NCBI GenBank assembly: GCA_900764695.1
Contig: CAAFOY010000079.1
Span: forward strand, 1-64,000
Direction of reading: 5' to 3'
Origin: Lachnospiraceae bacterium
GTDB taxonomy: Bacteria; Bacillota_A; Clostridia; Lachnospirales; Lachnospiraceae
DNA length: 64,000 bases
The notes below the pieces were generated by a model. The model was not told the DNA's origin, searched no databases, and saw only the letters and a program-made list of their open reading frames with translations. Below, one piece after another: positions 8,368 to 16,363 of this stretch. A program made the translations under genes and the position numbers. Positions within the stretch are counted from its first letter, which is position 1. Each line of letters opens with the position of its first letter.

Positions 8368-9159
8368 ATGATAATCACATCAAATACAAATGAACAGATA
8401 AAGAATTTAATTCATTTAAAGGATAAGAGCAAAGCCAGAAAAACTTCAGGAACATTTATTGTAGAAGGAATTAAAATGTTTCAGGAAATACCAAAAGAAG
8501 ATTTTATTAAGGCTTATGCTTCTGAAAGCTTTTATGAAAAAAGAAAAGAAGAAATATCAGATTATTTTAAGAAAAATAATTTAAAAGAAGATGTTCAACT
8601 TGTTAGCGACAGTGTATTCAAAAAAATATCAGATACAGTAACGCCACAGGGAATATTAGCTGTTGTAAGACAAAAAACATATTCTATTGAAGATATAATA
8701 AAATCAAGAAATAAAGAAAAAAGCTGTATTGTTGTACTTGATAGAATTCAGGATCCCGGGAATCTCGGAACAATAGTAAGAACAGGCGAAGCTGCCGGAA
8801 TTACAGGAATAATTATGAGTAGTTCAACTGCAGATATTTATAATCCAAAAGTTATACGTTCTACGATGGGGTCAATTTATAGAGTGCCATTTACAATAGT
8901 AGCTGATTTGCCTAAAGCAGTAGATATGTTAAGAGAAGATGGTATAACATGTTTTGCAGCACATTTAAAGGGTGAATTATACAATTCAGGAACACTTACA
9001 AAGGATTGTGCTTTATTAATTGGAAACGAAGCAAATGGATTAAGTGATGAAGTAGCAAATAAAGCAGATAAACTAATTAAAATCCCTATGGCAGGAAAAG
9101 TAGAATCACTAAATGCGGCAATTGCAACATCAATATTAATGTATGAAGCAACAAGGTAA
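8368..9159 (+). CDS. TrmH/SpoU-family RNA 2'-O-methyltransferase
   Basis: This 263-residue enzyme has an N-terminal substrate-binding domain (NTNEQIKNLIHLKDKSKARK, typical of the RlmB/TsnR-like branch) and a C-terminal knotted SPOUT domain. The SPOUT motifs are present: motif 1 in RIQDPGNLGTIVRTGEAAG, motif 2 in LIGNEANGLS and motif 3 in IPMAGKVESLNAAIATSI, with the usual Asn, Arg and Glu/Asn positions. It should methylate a ribose 2'-OH in rRNA using S-adenosylmethionine; the target nucleotide cannot be told. It starts three bases after ktrA and has GAGG inside the ktrA end as its ribosome binding site. Confidence 0.92.
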   Translation: MIITSNTNEQIKNLIHLKDKSKARKTSGTFIVEGIKMFQEIPKEDFIKAYASESFYEKRKEEISDYFKKNNLKEDVQLVSDSVFKKISDTVTPQGILAVVRQKTYSIEDIIKSRNKEKSCIVVLDRIQDPGNLGTIVRTGEAAGITGIIMSSSTADIYNPKVIRSTMGSIYRVPFTIVADLPKAVDMLREDGITCFAAHLKGELYNSGTLTKDCALLIGNEANGLSDEVANKADKLIKIPMAGKVESLNAAIATSILMYEATR

Positions 9160-9203
9160 AAAAGGTTCTAAACTTTGGATTTCTCCATGCTTGACAAAGA
9201 ACC
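9158..9203 (-). terminator. Minus-strand terminator downstream of mecA
   Basis: GGTTCT at 9164-9169 pairs with AGAACC at 9198-9203. On the minus strand the stem is followed by a run of T (bases 9163 to 9158 read as A on plus). It would end transcription coming through mecA and the palindromic element. Confidence 0.6.
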
Positions 9204-9209
9204 AAAAAA

Positions 9210-9429
9210 ACTCCCACATTTGTATCTTATTCTTGTGAAGTTCTATGATATCAATAAAGAACGCTCGCACTGCTTGTCGCTCGTAGCAGTTCTAAATATT
9301 CAGCACATAGACCGGCTTTGAAACCTAAAGTTTCAGCCGGTCTATGCACCGAATATCTGAACCGACGGCGCCAAATGCGCTTTATTTGATATCATAGAAC
9401 TCCACAGTTATGAGAACAAATGTAGGAGT
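9210..9429. repeat. 220-nt imperfect palindrome between convergent genes
   Basis: The outer arms (ACTCCCACATTTGT at 9210 and ACAAATGTAGGAGT ending 9429), a 16-base perfect block (AGTTCTATGATATCAA and its complement) and a GC-richer core (CATAGACCGGCT / AGCCGGTCTATG) pair across the whole element. It has no frame of interest. It could be a MITE-like insertion or a very long 3' structure for mecA; the element begins six bases after the mecA stop codon. Confidence 0.8.
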
Positions 9430-9435
9430 CTTATT

Positions 9436-10128
9436 TTATAAAGCTGATAATTTCTCTACAGCTTTGTCATCAAGTATTTCTTCAAAATGTTCAAGATAAA
9501 ATAAATCTTTTGCATACGTTGCACTTTCAATTTGACCGTGTTCTGTGATAAATCCTAAAATTTTATTTAATACTGAAGGCTCAGTTGATTCTAAGCATAT
9601 AGATAAATAATATTTATTGTTATATGGAGATTTATATACAGAACTATCTCCTTTAAAATAAGGCATGATTAACTTTGTTACAGTAATCACATCGCTTAAA
9701 TTATCATATATTGAAATATTGTAAAGCAAGTCAGAATCACCGGAATTATCCGATACTTCGTCCTTTACAGATGAAACAATGTTGTCTAATTCTTCCGGAT
9801 TAATATCGTCAAATGGATCAAAAGCATCTTCCTCTTTATTAGAAGAAAATAATTTAGCTAAACTGCTTCCGCGGTCATCTCCATCTTCAACTTTTGTAAT
9901 CAATAAAACGATATTTTCAGGAGAAACCGGAATTGCTTCAACCATAAGAGGTTTGTCGTTTACTTCAAATCCAAAATCCTCATTGGCCTGACGCATCATA
10001 TCTTGAAAAAGTTCCTTTGTTTTCCCTGCCCCAAAAGCCAATTCACTGAATTTAATATGTCTGTCTTCTAAATCAGCACGGCTTATTGTGCAACGAATCT
10101 GCTTATCATTGATTTTTTCAATTTTCAT
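9436..10128 (-). CDS. mecA: MecA-family adaptor protein
   Basis: This 230-residue adaptor hands substrates to the ClpC unfoldase. The N-terminal substrate-binding domain starts MKIEKINDKQIRCTISRADL, typical of MecA. An acidic, poorly ordered linker follows (about residues 85-130). The C-terminal ClpC-binding domain is seen as DVITVTKLIMPYF, then KYYLSICLES, the order found in Bacillus MecA. GAGGTG precedes the ATG. It is convergent with the RNA methylase gene and separated from it by the palindromic element. Confidence 0.93.
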   Translation of the reverse strand: MKIEKINDKQIRCTISRADLEDRHIKFSELAFGAGKTKELFQDMMRQANEDFGFEVNDKPLMVEAIPVSPENIVLLITKVEDGDDRGSSLAKLFSSNKEEDAFDPFDDINPEELDNIVSSVKDEVSDNSGDSDLLYNISIYDNLSDVITVTKLIMPYFKGDSSVYKSPYNNKYYLSICLESTEPSVLNKILGFITEHGQIESATYAKDLFYLEHFEEILDDKAVEKLSAL

Positions 10129-10431
10129 AAAATCACCTCACTAACAGTTTAGATTCGTATAGTTTATTATATCCACTATAAAAAAATATGTAAAGTTTTC
10201 ATCCATATTTTAATATGTAATATATTGCAAATATGGAAAAGTTTCAATATAAAATAAGGATATTTGACAAAATATTCTTATTTATATTTATATTATACGT
10301 CAAAAAAGAACACAATATGTCAAAAAAATGAAAAATATATGATATATATGATAAATAAGATGTTGGGGTAAAAAGCCCCAACTTTGACGCCTGCGGATTG
10401 TATTTTTTAACAAATCGTTCTAAATTAATGT

Positions 10432-10728
10432 TGCGTATTTTATACAATATGTGTATAATGATTGAGAGAAGGAGTATATGTTATAATATGGGTAAGAACA
10501 CTTCTTTGCAACTATTGGAATGCCGATATGCAACGACTTACTATTAATAAGTTTTATGAAATGTTAATATATATCACAATTATTATTTAAAGTATTAATA
10601 GTTTGACCTTTTATAATACGGAGTATACGGAATTTCCCTTAAACAAATAAAAGAGCCGGTTATATATAATAATATTTGTCAGATAATGTATTTGAACAAT
10701 TATTATAATAACGGGCTCTTAGTTTTTT
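10432..10728 (+). ncRNA. Candidate small transcript with promoter and terminator
   Basis: A good sigma-A promoter (TTGCGT 10432-10437, 17-base spacer, TATAAT 10455-10460) points along the plus strand into a stretch with no plausible frame. A hairpin and T6 run at 10651-10728 would end it, giving an RNA of about 260 nt. Internal pairing is possible (ATTGG / CCGAT inside TTGC / GCAA near 10506-10535). The rest of the 10129-10739 interval holds mecA's upstream region and a GC-rich hairpin at 10363-10383 (GTTGGGG / CCCCAAC). No function is known. Confidence 0.4.
10651..10720. terminator. Bidirectional terminator hairpin
   Basis: AAGAGCC at 10651 pairs with GGGCTCTT ending 10720, and the inner AT-rich arms also pair. 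On plus the stem is followed by AGTTTTTTGC; on minus by TTTTATTTG. It serves the BspA-like gene on the minus strand and possibly the candidate small RNA. Confidence 0.75.
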
Positions 10729-10739
10729 GCTAATTTATT

Positions 10740-12755
10740 TTATAGAGAACACATACACCATTTTCCATAAACACGTTTACCTTTAACAATTTTAAAAGGT
10801 CTGATTTTTACATATAAATATTGTTTTGACGGATTGTTTGAATCCGTATTAATTTTTCCGTTTAATACAACTTTTGCTGAAGTGTTTTTTCTGCCAACAT
10901 CCATAGCCTTGTATTTTTTGAAGTTTTTATTTGTAGCATATCTTATCTGATATCCTGATGCTCCGGTAACCTGATTCCAATGGATTGTGCCTGAAAATTT
11001 TTTCTTGTTTTTAAACTGACTTAATAAAGAAATATAGGCATTTGTTTTTGCAGATTTAATTCCGGCAGAATAACATATTCTCAAATTATTACAACCATCA
11101 AAAGCTGTATCCGAAATAGAAAGTTTGTTACCGTTAATTGTAATATTTTTAAAATCAGAACAATTGCTAAATGCAAAACTTTCAATATTTGTCACGGAAT
11201 ATGGAAGGGTTATATTCTTTAATAAAGTATAAGCAAAAGATGAGTTGCCAATAGTTTTAATACCATGTCCAAAAGACACATTTGTGAGTGGATTATTTTC
11301 AAATGCACCTTCACCAATTATTTCAATATTATCGCCTAAAGTTAAATCAGAAATACTATTGCGACTAAACATATGATTTGGAATTGTCTTAAGGTTTAAA
11401 GGAAAGTTTATAGTTTCAATAGCGTTATCAGCAAATACATAGTCACCCCATGTAAGAACAGTTTCAGGAAGTGTTATGCTTTTAAAATTACATAATCTAA
11501 AAGCACGATTTCCTATATAATATAATTTGTCAGGAAAATTAATTTCCGAAAGATATATGCAACCATTAAAGGCATCATCTCCAATTTTTAAAAGAGTAGA
11601 TGGAAGTATAACTTTTTTAAAAGAGTATATTGAGTCTGTTACATATGAGTTAAATGCGTTAGGAGCAATTTCTGTTACTCCCTCGGGAATTTCAACAGTC
11701 GAAAGTCTGCCGTTATAACCGATAACAACATTGTCGTTTGTAATAAACATACCATTTTCAAATCTCAGTTTATTGCCAAGAGCCAGTGAAAGATGATAAA
11801 TATCTATGCGGGCTAATGAACTGTAAAGAGTAGAAATGCTTAAGGAATCAAGTGTGTCTGATCCAATTGCAATGTCAGTTACAGAGGTCTGAGAAACAGA
11901 GGCCTTAGCAAAATATTTATCTTTTTCTATGGTTGTAACGCTTCCGGGAATCACTAGTTTTGTAAGATTAGTACAGCATGCGTAAGCATCGGAAGACGAA
12001 TCTGTCTGGGCATAAAGAATAGACTGAAGGTTAAATTCCTGACAACCATCTTCAATAATTAGTTCAGTTCTTTCAGAAGGAACACGAACTATGTTCAAAC
12101 CATTTTTAGAATAAATTATACCATTTATAGATTTATATGCAGGGTCTTTTTTGTAAACTACAAGATTGTTTGTTTTTACTGTTGAAACTACATCTAACTT
12201 AAGAGACGATGAAAACTTAACTGTTTCAATTATAGTATCTCCGCTTATGGAATCGTATGCATCATCCCCCGGGAGTGTCTTAACATTATAATTTCCGGGA
12301 ACTGATAATTTAGACAATGAATCACAAGAAGAAAATGCACATTGTCCAATAGTGCTAACAGTGTTTGGTACTATAATTTTTTTTATTTTTGTTCCGTAAA
12401 AAGCGTAACAATTTATGACTTTCAAAGTGTTTGGAAGCTTAACTTTTTGCAGATTTTTACAATTATAAAATGCGTATTTAGAAACAGATGTAACGCCATT
12501 TCTTATAATAACGGTATGTATTTGTCTGTTCTTTTTAAATGTCATTGAGTTAGGCATTTTACCTTTTCCATAAATGGTAATAGTTCCATCCTTTATTTTA
12601 TATTTGACGGAAGCTATCTGAGTGGAAGAGCTACTTTGATTGATTTTTGCTGCCGCATTTACATTTTTTAAAATTGCACTATTTCCAAAAATAAATATAG
12701 AACAAAAAAATGTAAGGATTAATAAAGTTACACCAGATTTAAAAGTTTTTGCCAT
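10740..12755 (-). CDS. BspA-like leucine-rich-repeat surface protein
   Basis: This is a 671-residue secreted protein. ATG at 12753-12755 is preceded on the minus strand by GAGGAGGG and opens a clear signal peptide (MAKTFKSGVTLLILTFFC); an in-frame extension upstream to 12881 has no such site and is discarded. The body is made of LRR_5 repeats of the BspA type, with recurring I-LP-S/T-V-I-AF-C motifs such as LPSTLLKIGDDAFNGCIYL and LPETVLTWGDYVFADNA. The C-terminus (about residues 590-671) is a fibronectin III-like domain (IHWNQVTGASGYQIRYA, ending VYGKWCMCSL), related to the one in the lipoprotein at 42868. No LPXTG or S-layer anchor is seen. An adhesin-like role is inferred from the family. 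Confidence 0.85.
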   Translation of the reverse strand: MAKTFKSGVTLLILTFFCSIFIFGNSAILKNVNAAAKINQSSSSTQIASVKYKIKDGTITIYGKGKMPNSMTFKKNRQIHTVIIRNGVTSVSKYAFYNCKNLQKVKLPNTLKVINCYAFYGTKIKKIIVPNTVSTIGQCAFSSCDSLSKLSVPGNYNVKTLPGDDAYDSISGDTIIETVKFSSSLKLDVVSTVKTNNLVVYKKDPAYKSINGIIYSKNGLNIVRVPSERTELIIEDGCQEFNLQSILYAQTDSSSDAYACCTNLTKLVIPGSVTTIEKDKYFAKASVSQTSVTDIAIGSDTLDSLSISTLYSSLARIDIYHLSLALGNKLRFENGMFITNDNVVIGYNGRLSTVEIPEGVTEIAPNAFNSYVTDSIYSFKKVILPSTLLKIGDDAFNGCIYLSEINFPDKLYYIGNRAFRLCNFKSITLPETVLTWGDYVFADNAIETINFPLNLKTIPNHMFSRNSISDLTLGDNIEIIGEGAFENNPLTNVSFGHGIKTIGNSSFAYTLLKNITLPYSVTNIESFAFSNCSDFKNITINGNKLSISDTAFDGCNNLRICYSAGIKSAKTNAYISLLSQFKNKKKFSGTIHWNQVTGASGYQIRYATNKNFKKYKAMDVGRKNTSAKVVLNGKINTDSNNPSKQYLYVKIRPFKIVKGKRVYGKWCMCSL

Positions 12756-13065
12756 ATAAATCCCTCCTCTCACAGCTTTGAACAGCTGGATAAATTTGAA
12801 ATTTTTCATACAAATAAATATGTATTTTCCGCTCATACTAATTGATTTAATTATACCAAAATATAGTCTGAAATTAAACAAAAGTTATTAAATCTTAAGA
12901 TATATAAAGATGAAATTATGTTATATATATGTTATGATGTAGTAGTTAAATATTTGCAAAAAATATGCTAATAAAATGATGTGAATATCAAAAATATGCA
13001 TAATAAATTGGTAAGCCTATAGTAGTGTTCAATTTAGGAAGATATTCACAGAGGAGGAAGAACAA

Positions 13066-14859
13066 GTGAGAAAGAGCATAAAGTATATAATGACAATGGC
13101 TACAATTTCAGCCATGGCAATGACAATGACAGGATGTTTTGGACCGGAAACAAGTAAAGAATATGTTACTTTGAATGATTATATGATGCTTCATTATACA
13201 GATGATGATGGAAATGAGGTTACAGCGACATCTGCAGATGGAAATGAAATGGCAGCAGTTGCCTGTGATAATGAATATGTAAATAAATATGCATTTGAAA
13301 AAGATGGCGATACTTATATGGATATAAGTGGCGTGAAAAAATATATTGATGACAGATTTTACTATGACAGTACGGAAAATACAGTTATGTATACTAATGC
13401 AACTACAATATATACAAGCCCTGTAGGCAGCAATGAAGTTACAGGCAATACAAAAGAAAATCTTGATTTTACATCATCAGTTATGGATGGTGAGATATGT
13501 TATGTAAATTTAAAATATATAAGCAAATACATTGATTTTGATTATAAATATGCAAAAGCAAATGGGGATAAGCCTGCAGTTGTTGTAGTTAATACAAAAA
13601 GCCGTGAAGATAAAAATGGCACTGTAAAGAAAAATACTCAGATTAGAACAGATGCAGATTATATGGCTGATATTGTTAGTGACGTAAAGGCTGATACAAA
13701 ACTCACAATTTTAGATAAAGGTGATGAATGGGATAAAGTTGCTACAGACGATGGAGTTATAGGTTATATTTTAAATAAGAGAGTTAAAGTAGGAAAAACA
13801 ACAAAAGTTTCATATAAAAATGATTATGATACATATACGCATAATGTTTTAGATAAAAAGATAAGCCTTGCATGGCATCAGGTTATGTATTCATCAAGTA
13901 ATTCAGGGTTAAGTGACATGATAAAAAACGCTAAAGGTCTTAATGTTATTTCACCAACATGGTTTAGCGTAAGTGATTCAAAGGGAGAAGTGTCATCAAT
14001 AGGCTCAGCGGATTATGTAAAGAAGGCACATAGTGCTGGACTTGATGTATGGGGACTTGTAAGTGATTTTGAAACAGATGGCAATGGAGATTATTATATA
14101 AAAACAGTTGTAAATAATACAAAAGCAAGACAAAAGATGGTTTCTAATATAATGAAATATGCATCATTATATGATTTAGATGGAATTAATGTAGATTTTG
14201 AATATATAAATGTTTCTGAGGGAGCCGGATATTTACAGTTCTTGAGAGAATTGTCAATTGAATGCAGAAAGAAAGGTATAGTTTTATCAATAGACAATTA
14301 TCAGCCGTCTGCATGGACAGAATTTTATGACAGAAATCAGCAGGGAAGATTAGCAGATTATGTTGTTGTAATGAATTATGACGAACATACAACTTCAAGT
14401 AATGAGGCAGGATCAGTATCATCATTGACATTTACGGAAGAAGGTTTAAAAAATACAATTGATGAAGTGGGAGATGCTTCAAGAGTAATTAATGGAATGC
14501 CATTTTATACAAGAATATGGACGGAAACTCCTGAGGACGAATCAGATGGAAATGGAAAATTAATCGAAGATGCTGCAAATGGTAATTATGTTTTGTCAAC
14601 AAAGGCTGTTTCAATGGATGCGGCAAAAGAAGCGTATACAGAAGCAGGGGCTACACCTAGTTATAATGAAGAAACAGGACAAAATTATGTTGTTTATGAA
14701 AAAGGAAACAGTACATACATGATTTGGCTCGAAGATGAGACTTCAGTAAAGGCAAGACTTGAGTTAATGAACAAGTACGAAATTGCCGGGGCAGGATATT
14801 GGAAATTAGGATTAGAGTCAGACGATATATGGAATACGATTTCACAATATTTTAAATAA
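13066..14859 (+). CDS. Lipoprotein with SH3-like and glycoside hydrolase family 18 domains
   Basis: This 597-residue exported protein starts at GTG, preceded by GAGGAGGAAGAACAA. The N-terminus has a lipobox (AMTMTGC, Cys about residue 23). A beta-rich N-terminal segment with copper-amine-oxidase-like repeats is followed by a bacterial SH3-like segment (NTQIRTDADYMADIV to GYILNKRV, about 190-245). A GH18 barrel follows (about 265-597) with the catalytic motif DGINVDFE near residues 371-378, in the family's D-x-x-D-x-D-x-E pattern. It resembles spore-cortex and cell-wall hydrolases of the SleL/YaaH/YdhD group, acting on N-acetylglucosaminyl bonds of peptidoglycan. The Asp/Glu catalytic positions look intact. 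Confidence 0.88.
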   Translation: MRKSIKYIMTMATISAMAMTMTGCFGPETSKEYVTLNDYMMLHYTDDDGNEVTATSADGNEMAAVACDNEYVNKYAFEKDGDTYMDISGVKKYIDDRFYYDSTENTVMYTNATTIYTSPVGSNEVTGNTKENLDFTSSVMDGEICYVNLKYISKYIDFDYKYAKANGDKPAVVVVNTKSREDKNGTVKKNTQIRTDADYMADIVSDVKADTKLTILDKGDEWDKVATDDGVIGYILNKRVKVGKTTKVSYKNDYDTYTHNVLDKKISLAWHQVMYSSSNSGLSDMIKNAKGLNVISPTWFSVSDSKGEVSSIGSADYVKKAHSAGLDVWGLVSDFETDGNGDYYIKTVVNNTKARQKMVSNIMKYASLYDLDGINVDFEYINVSEGAGYLQFLRELSIECRKKGIVLSIDNYQPSAWTEFYDRNQQGRLADYVVVMNYDEHTTSSNEAGSVSSLTFTEEGLKNTIDEVGDASRVINGMPFYTRIWTETPEDESDGNGKLIEDAANGNYVLSTKAVSMDAAKEAYTEAGATPSYNEETGQNYVVYEKGNSTYMIWLEDETSVKARLELMNKYEIAGAGYWKLGLESDDIWNTISQYFK

Positions 14860-14912
14860 TTACTCATAAAAATTGTTTTGGCTTCATATAATTTTAAAGA
14901 AGGAGTGAGGCC

Positions 14913-15356
14913 ATGATTAATACAAAACGAGTTTTTTACATTTATTCTTACAAAAGAGGAGTAAAGGGCAGAAATGTAGGATTTGCCAGAATCAGGGGAA
15001 GAGATGATAATTATAAGTTGAATGTATCCATTAAAGTTCCGGTAGAATATGGTGCTGAGAATATGGAAATATGCCTGCTTAAAAGAAATCAGGGATTTGT
15101 ATCCGGATATAAGGTTGGCACAATGACACCATTTAATGAAATATGTAAATTCAATACCGTGATTAGTTCGAAAAAATTGCGGGAAGCTGAATTTGATATA
15201 AATGATATTGATGGAATTTATATATTTGGAACAGAGCAGGATGGATATGCTTTTTTTGCAAAAATGGAGGATGAATTGAATGATCATCCAAAAGAATTAT
15301 TTGATTATCAGATGGACAAATTTAATAGGAATTCACAACTTGTATATGTAAATTAG
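14913..15356 (+). CDS. Conserved small protein, family not recognised
   Basis: This 147-residue soluble protein starts with an AAGGAGTGAGG ribosome binding site. The N-terminal ~95 residues look beta-rich (RVFYIYSYKRGVKGRNVGFA, then KLNVSIKVPVEYGAENMEICLL). The end contains IDGIYIFGTEQDGYAFFAKM and a helical tail. Similar N-terminal modules are, as I recall, common in uncharacterised Lachnospiraceae proteins, but I cannot give a function. It ends 11 bases before tadA, so it is probably cotranscribed with it. Confidence 0.75.
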   Translation: MINTKRVFYIYSYKRGVKGRNVGFARIRGRDDNYKLNVSIKVPVEYGAENMEICLLKRNQGFVSGYKVGTMTPFNEICKFNTVISSKKLREAEFDINDIDGIYIFGTEQDGYAFFAKMEDELNDHPKELFDYQMDKFNRNSQLVYVN

Positions 15357-15367
15357 GAGCATTGCCA

Positions 15368-15820
15368 ATGAATGAAAAATACATGAAAGAGGCAATTAAG
15401 CAGGCAAAAAAAGCTGCTTCAATAGGTGAGGTACCGATAGGTTGCGTAATTGTTTATAAAGATAAAATTATAGGTAGAGGCTATAATAGAAGAATGACAG
15501 ATAAAAATGCTTTGAGTCATGCAGAATTGAATGCAATAAAAAAAGCAAATAAGGTGTTAGACGACTGGAGACTTGATGACTGTGAAATGTATGTAACAAC
15601 AGAACCGTGTCAAATGTGTGCCGGTGCAATTGTACAGGCAAGGGTAAAAAAAGTTTACATAGGTTGTATGAATCCCAAGGCAGGTTGTGCCGGTTCTATT
15701 ATGAATTTGTTTAATGTAGATGCTTTCAATCATCAGGTAGAAAGTGAAAATGGAATTCTTGAAGAAGAGTGCAGCATGTTACTTAAGGAGTTTTTTAGAA
15801 ATCTTAGAAATAAAAAGTAG
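15368..15820 (+). CDS. tadA: tRNA-specific adenosine deaminase
   Basis: This 150-residue enzyme converts adenosine 34 of tRNA-Arg to inosine. The zinc and proton-shuttle motifs are complete: HAELNAI (His and Glu) and PCQMCAGAI (two Cys). The N-terminus MKEAIKQAKKAASIGEVPIG is typical. I start at ATG 15368 with AGGAG eight bases upstream rather than the TTG at 15362, which would sit two bases from that site. The position directly before the SRP RNA and near dnaX is the conserved Firmicutes arrangement. Confidence 0.95.
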   Translation: MNEKYMKEAIKQAKKAASIGEVPIGCVIVYKDKIIGRGYNRRMTDKNALSHAELNAIKKANKVLDDWRLDDCEMYVTTEPCQMCAGAIVQARVKKVYIGCMNPKAGCAGSIMNLFNVDAFNHQVESENGILEEECSMLLKEFFRNLRNKK

Positions 15821-15842
15821 TTTCATTTAGTATTATTTTACG

Positions 15843-15872
15843 TTGACAAAGTAAAATAAAATAATGTATACT
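15843..15872 (+). promoter_or_regulatory. Sigma-A promoter of the SRP RNA
   Basis: Consensus TTGACA (15843-15848) and TATACT (15867-15872) are separated by 18 bases and sit about 30 bases before the SRP RNA. Confidence 0.8.
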
Positions 15873-15900
15873 AAATGTCTGTAATTGAATAAGTTTAAAA

Positions 15901-16165
15901 CTTCCGCGCAGCCGGGGAGATAGCGGTGCCCTGTACCTGCAATCCGCTACAGCAGGGGTGATGCTTTGCGTCGGGTCTATTTTGTAGAGCTGCCCTTTAT
16001 AAGTGATGTTGACGCTTGGGTCTTGTGCAACGGAAATTTGTGAATCGTGTCAGGTCAGGAATGGAGCAGCACTAAGCAAAACCTTTCGTGTGACGCGAGG
16101 GTGCCTGAGCTGAGTTAACTGTAGAGGTAACGTCTATGAGATTTTCACAAAACAAAGCGCGCGGA
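15901..16165 (+). ncRNA. ffs: Signal recognition particle RNA, large Firmicutes type
   Basis: About 265 nt with both Alu and S domains. The 5' end (CCGGGGAGATAGCGGTGCCC) and the paired termini CCGCGC / GCGCGCGG are recognisable. The Ffh-binding S-domain shows GTCAGGTCAGGAATGGAGCA followed by GCACTAAGC. It scaffolds Ffh and, through the Alu domain, retards elongation during cotranslational membrane targeting. End points are approximate. Confidence 0.93.
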
Positions 16166-16173
16166 TTAAAATA

Positions 16174-16211
16174 AAAAGAACTATGACTTTATAAGTTATA
16201 GTTCTTTTTTT
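16174..16211 (+). terminator. Terminator of the SRP RNA
   Basis: AGAACTAT and ATAGTTCT pair, with inner ACTT / AAGT also paired, followed by a T7 run. Confidence 0.9.
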
Positions 16212-16363
16212 GCCGAAAAAAAGATTCACATATATAAGGTGGTTTGCTATAATGAAGCAATGTATTTAATATGACGATTAGGTATAAATGCATAATATAA
16301 AAGATACTAAAATAGAAATGCAAATGAGTAAAAGTATAATTAAAAAATAAAGCGTGGTAAAAA

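Noticed and set aside
10244..10447. Minus-strand 67-codon frame in the intergenic region
   Set aside because: It has no ribosome binding site, is AT-driven and overlaps the candidate promoter and GC-rich hairpin.
14694..15287. 197-codon minus-strand frame spanning the GH18 end and the next gene
   Set aside because: It is a shadow of two well-supported plus-strand genes and has no ribosome binding site.
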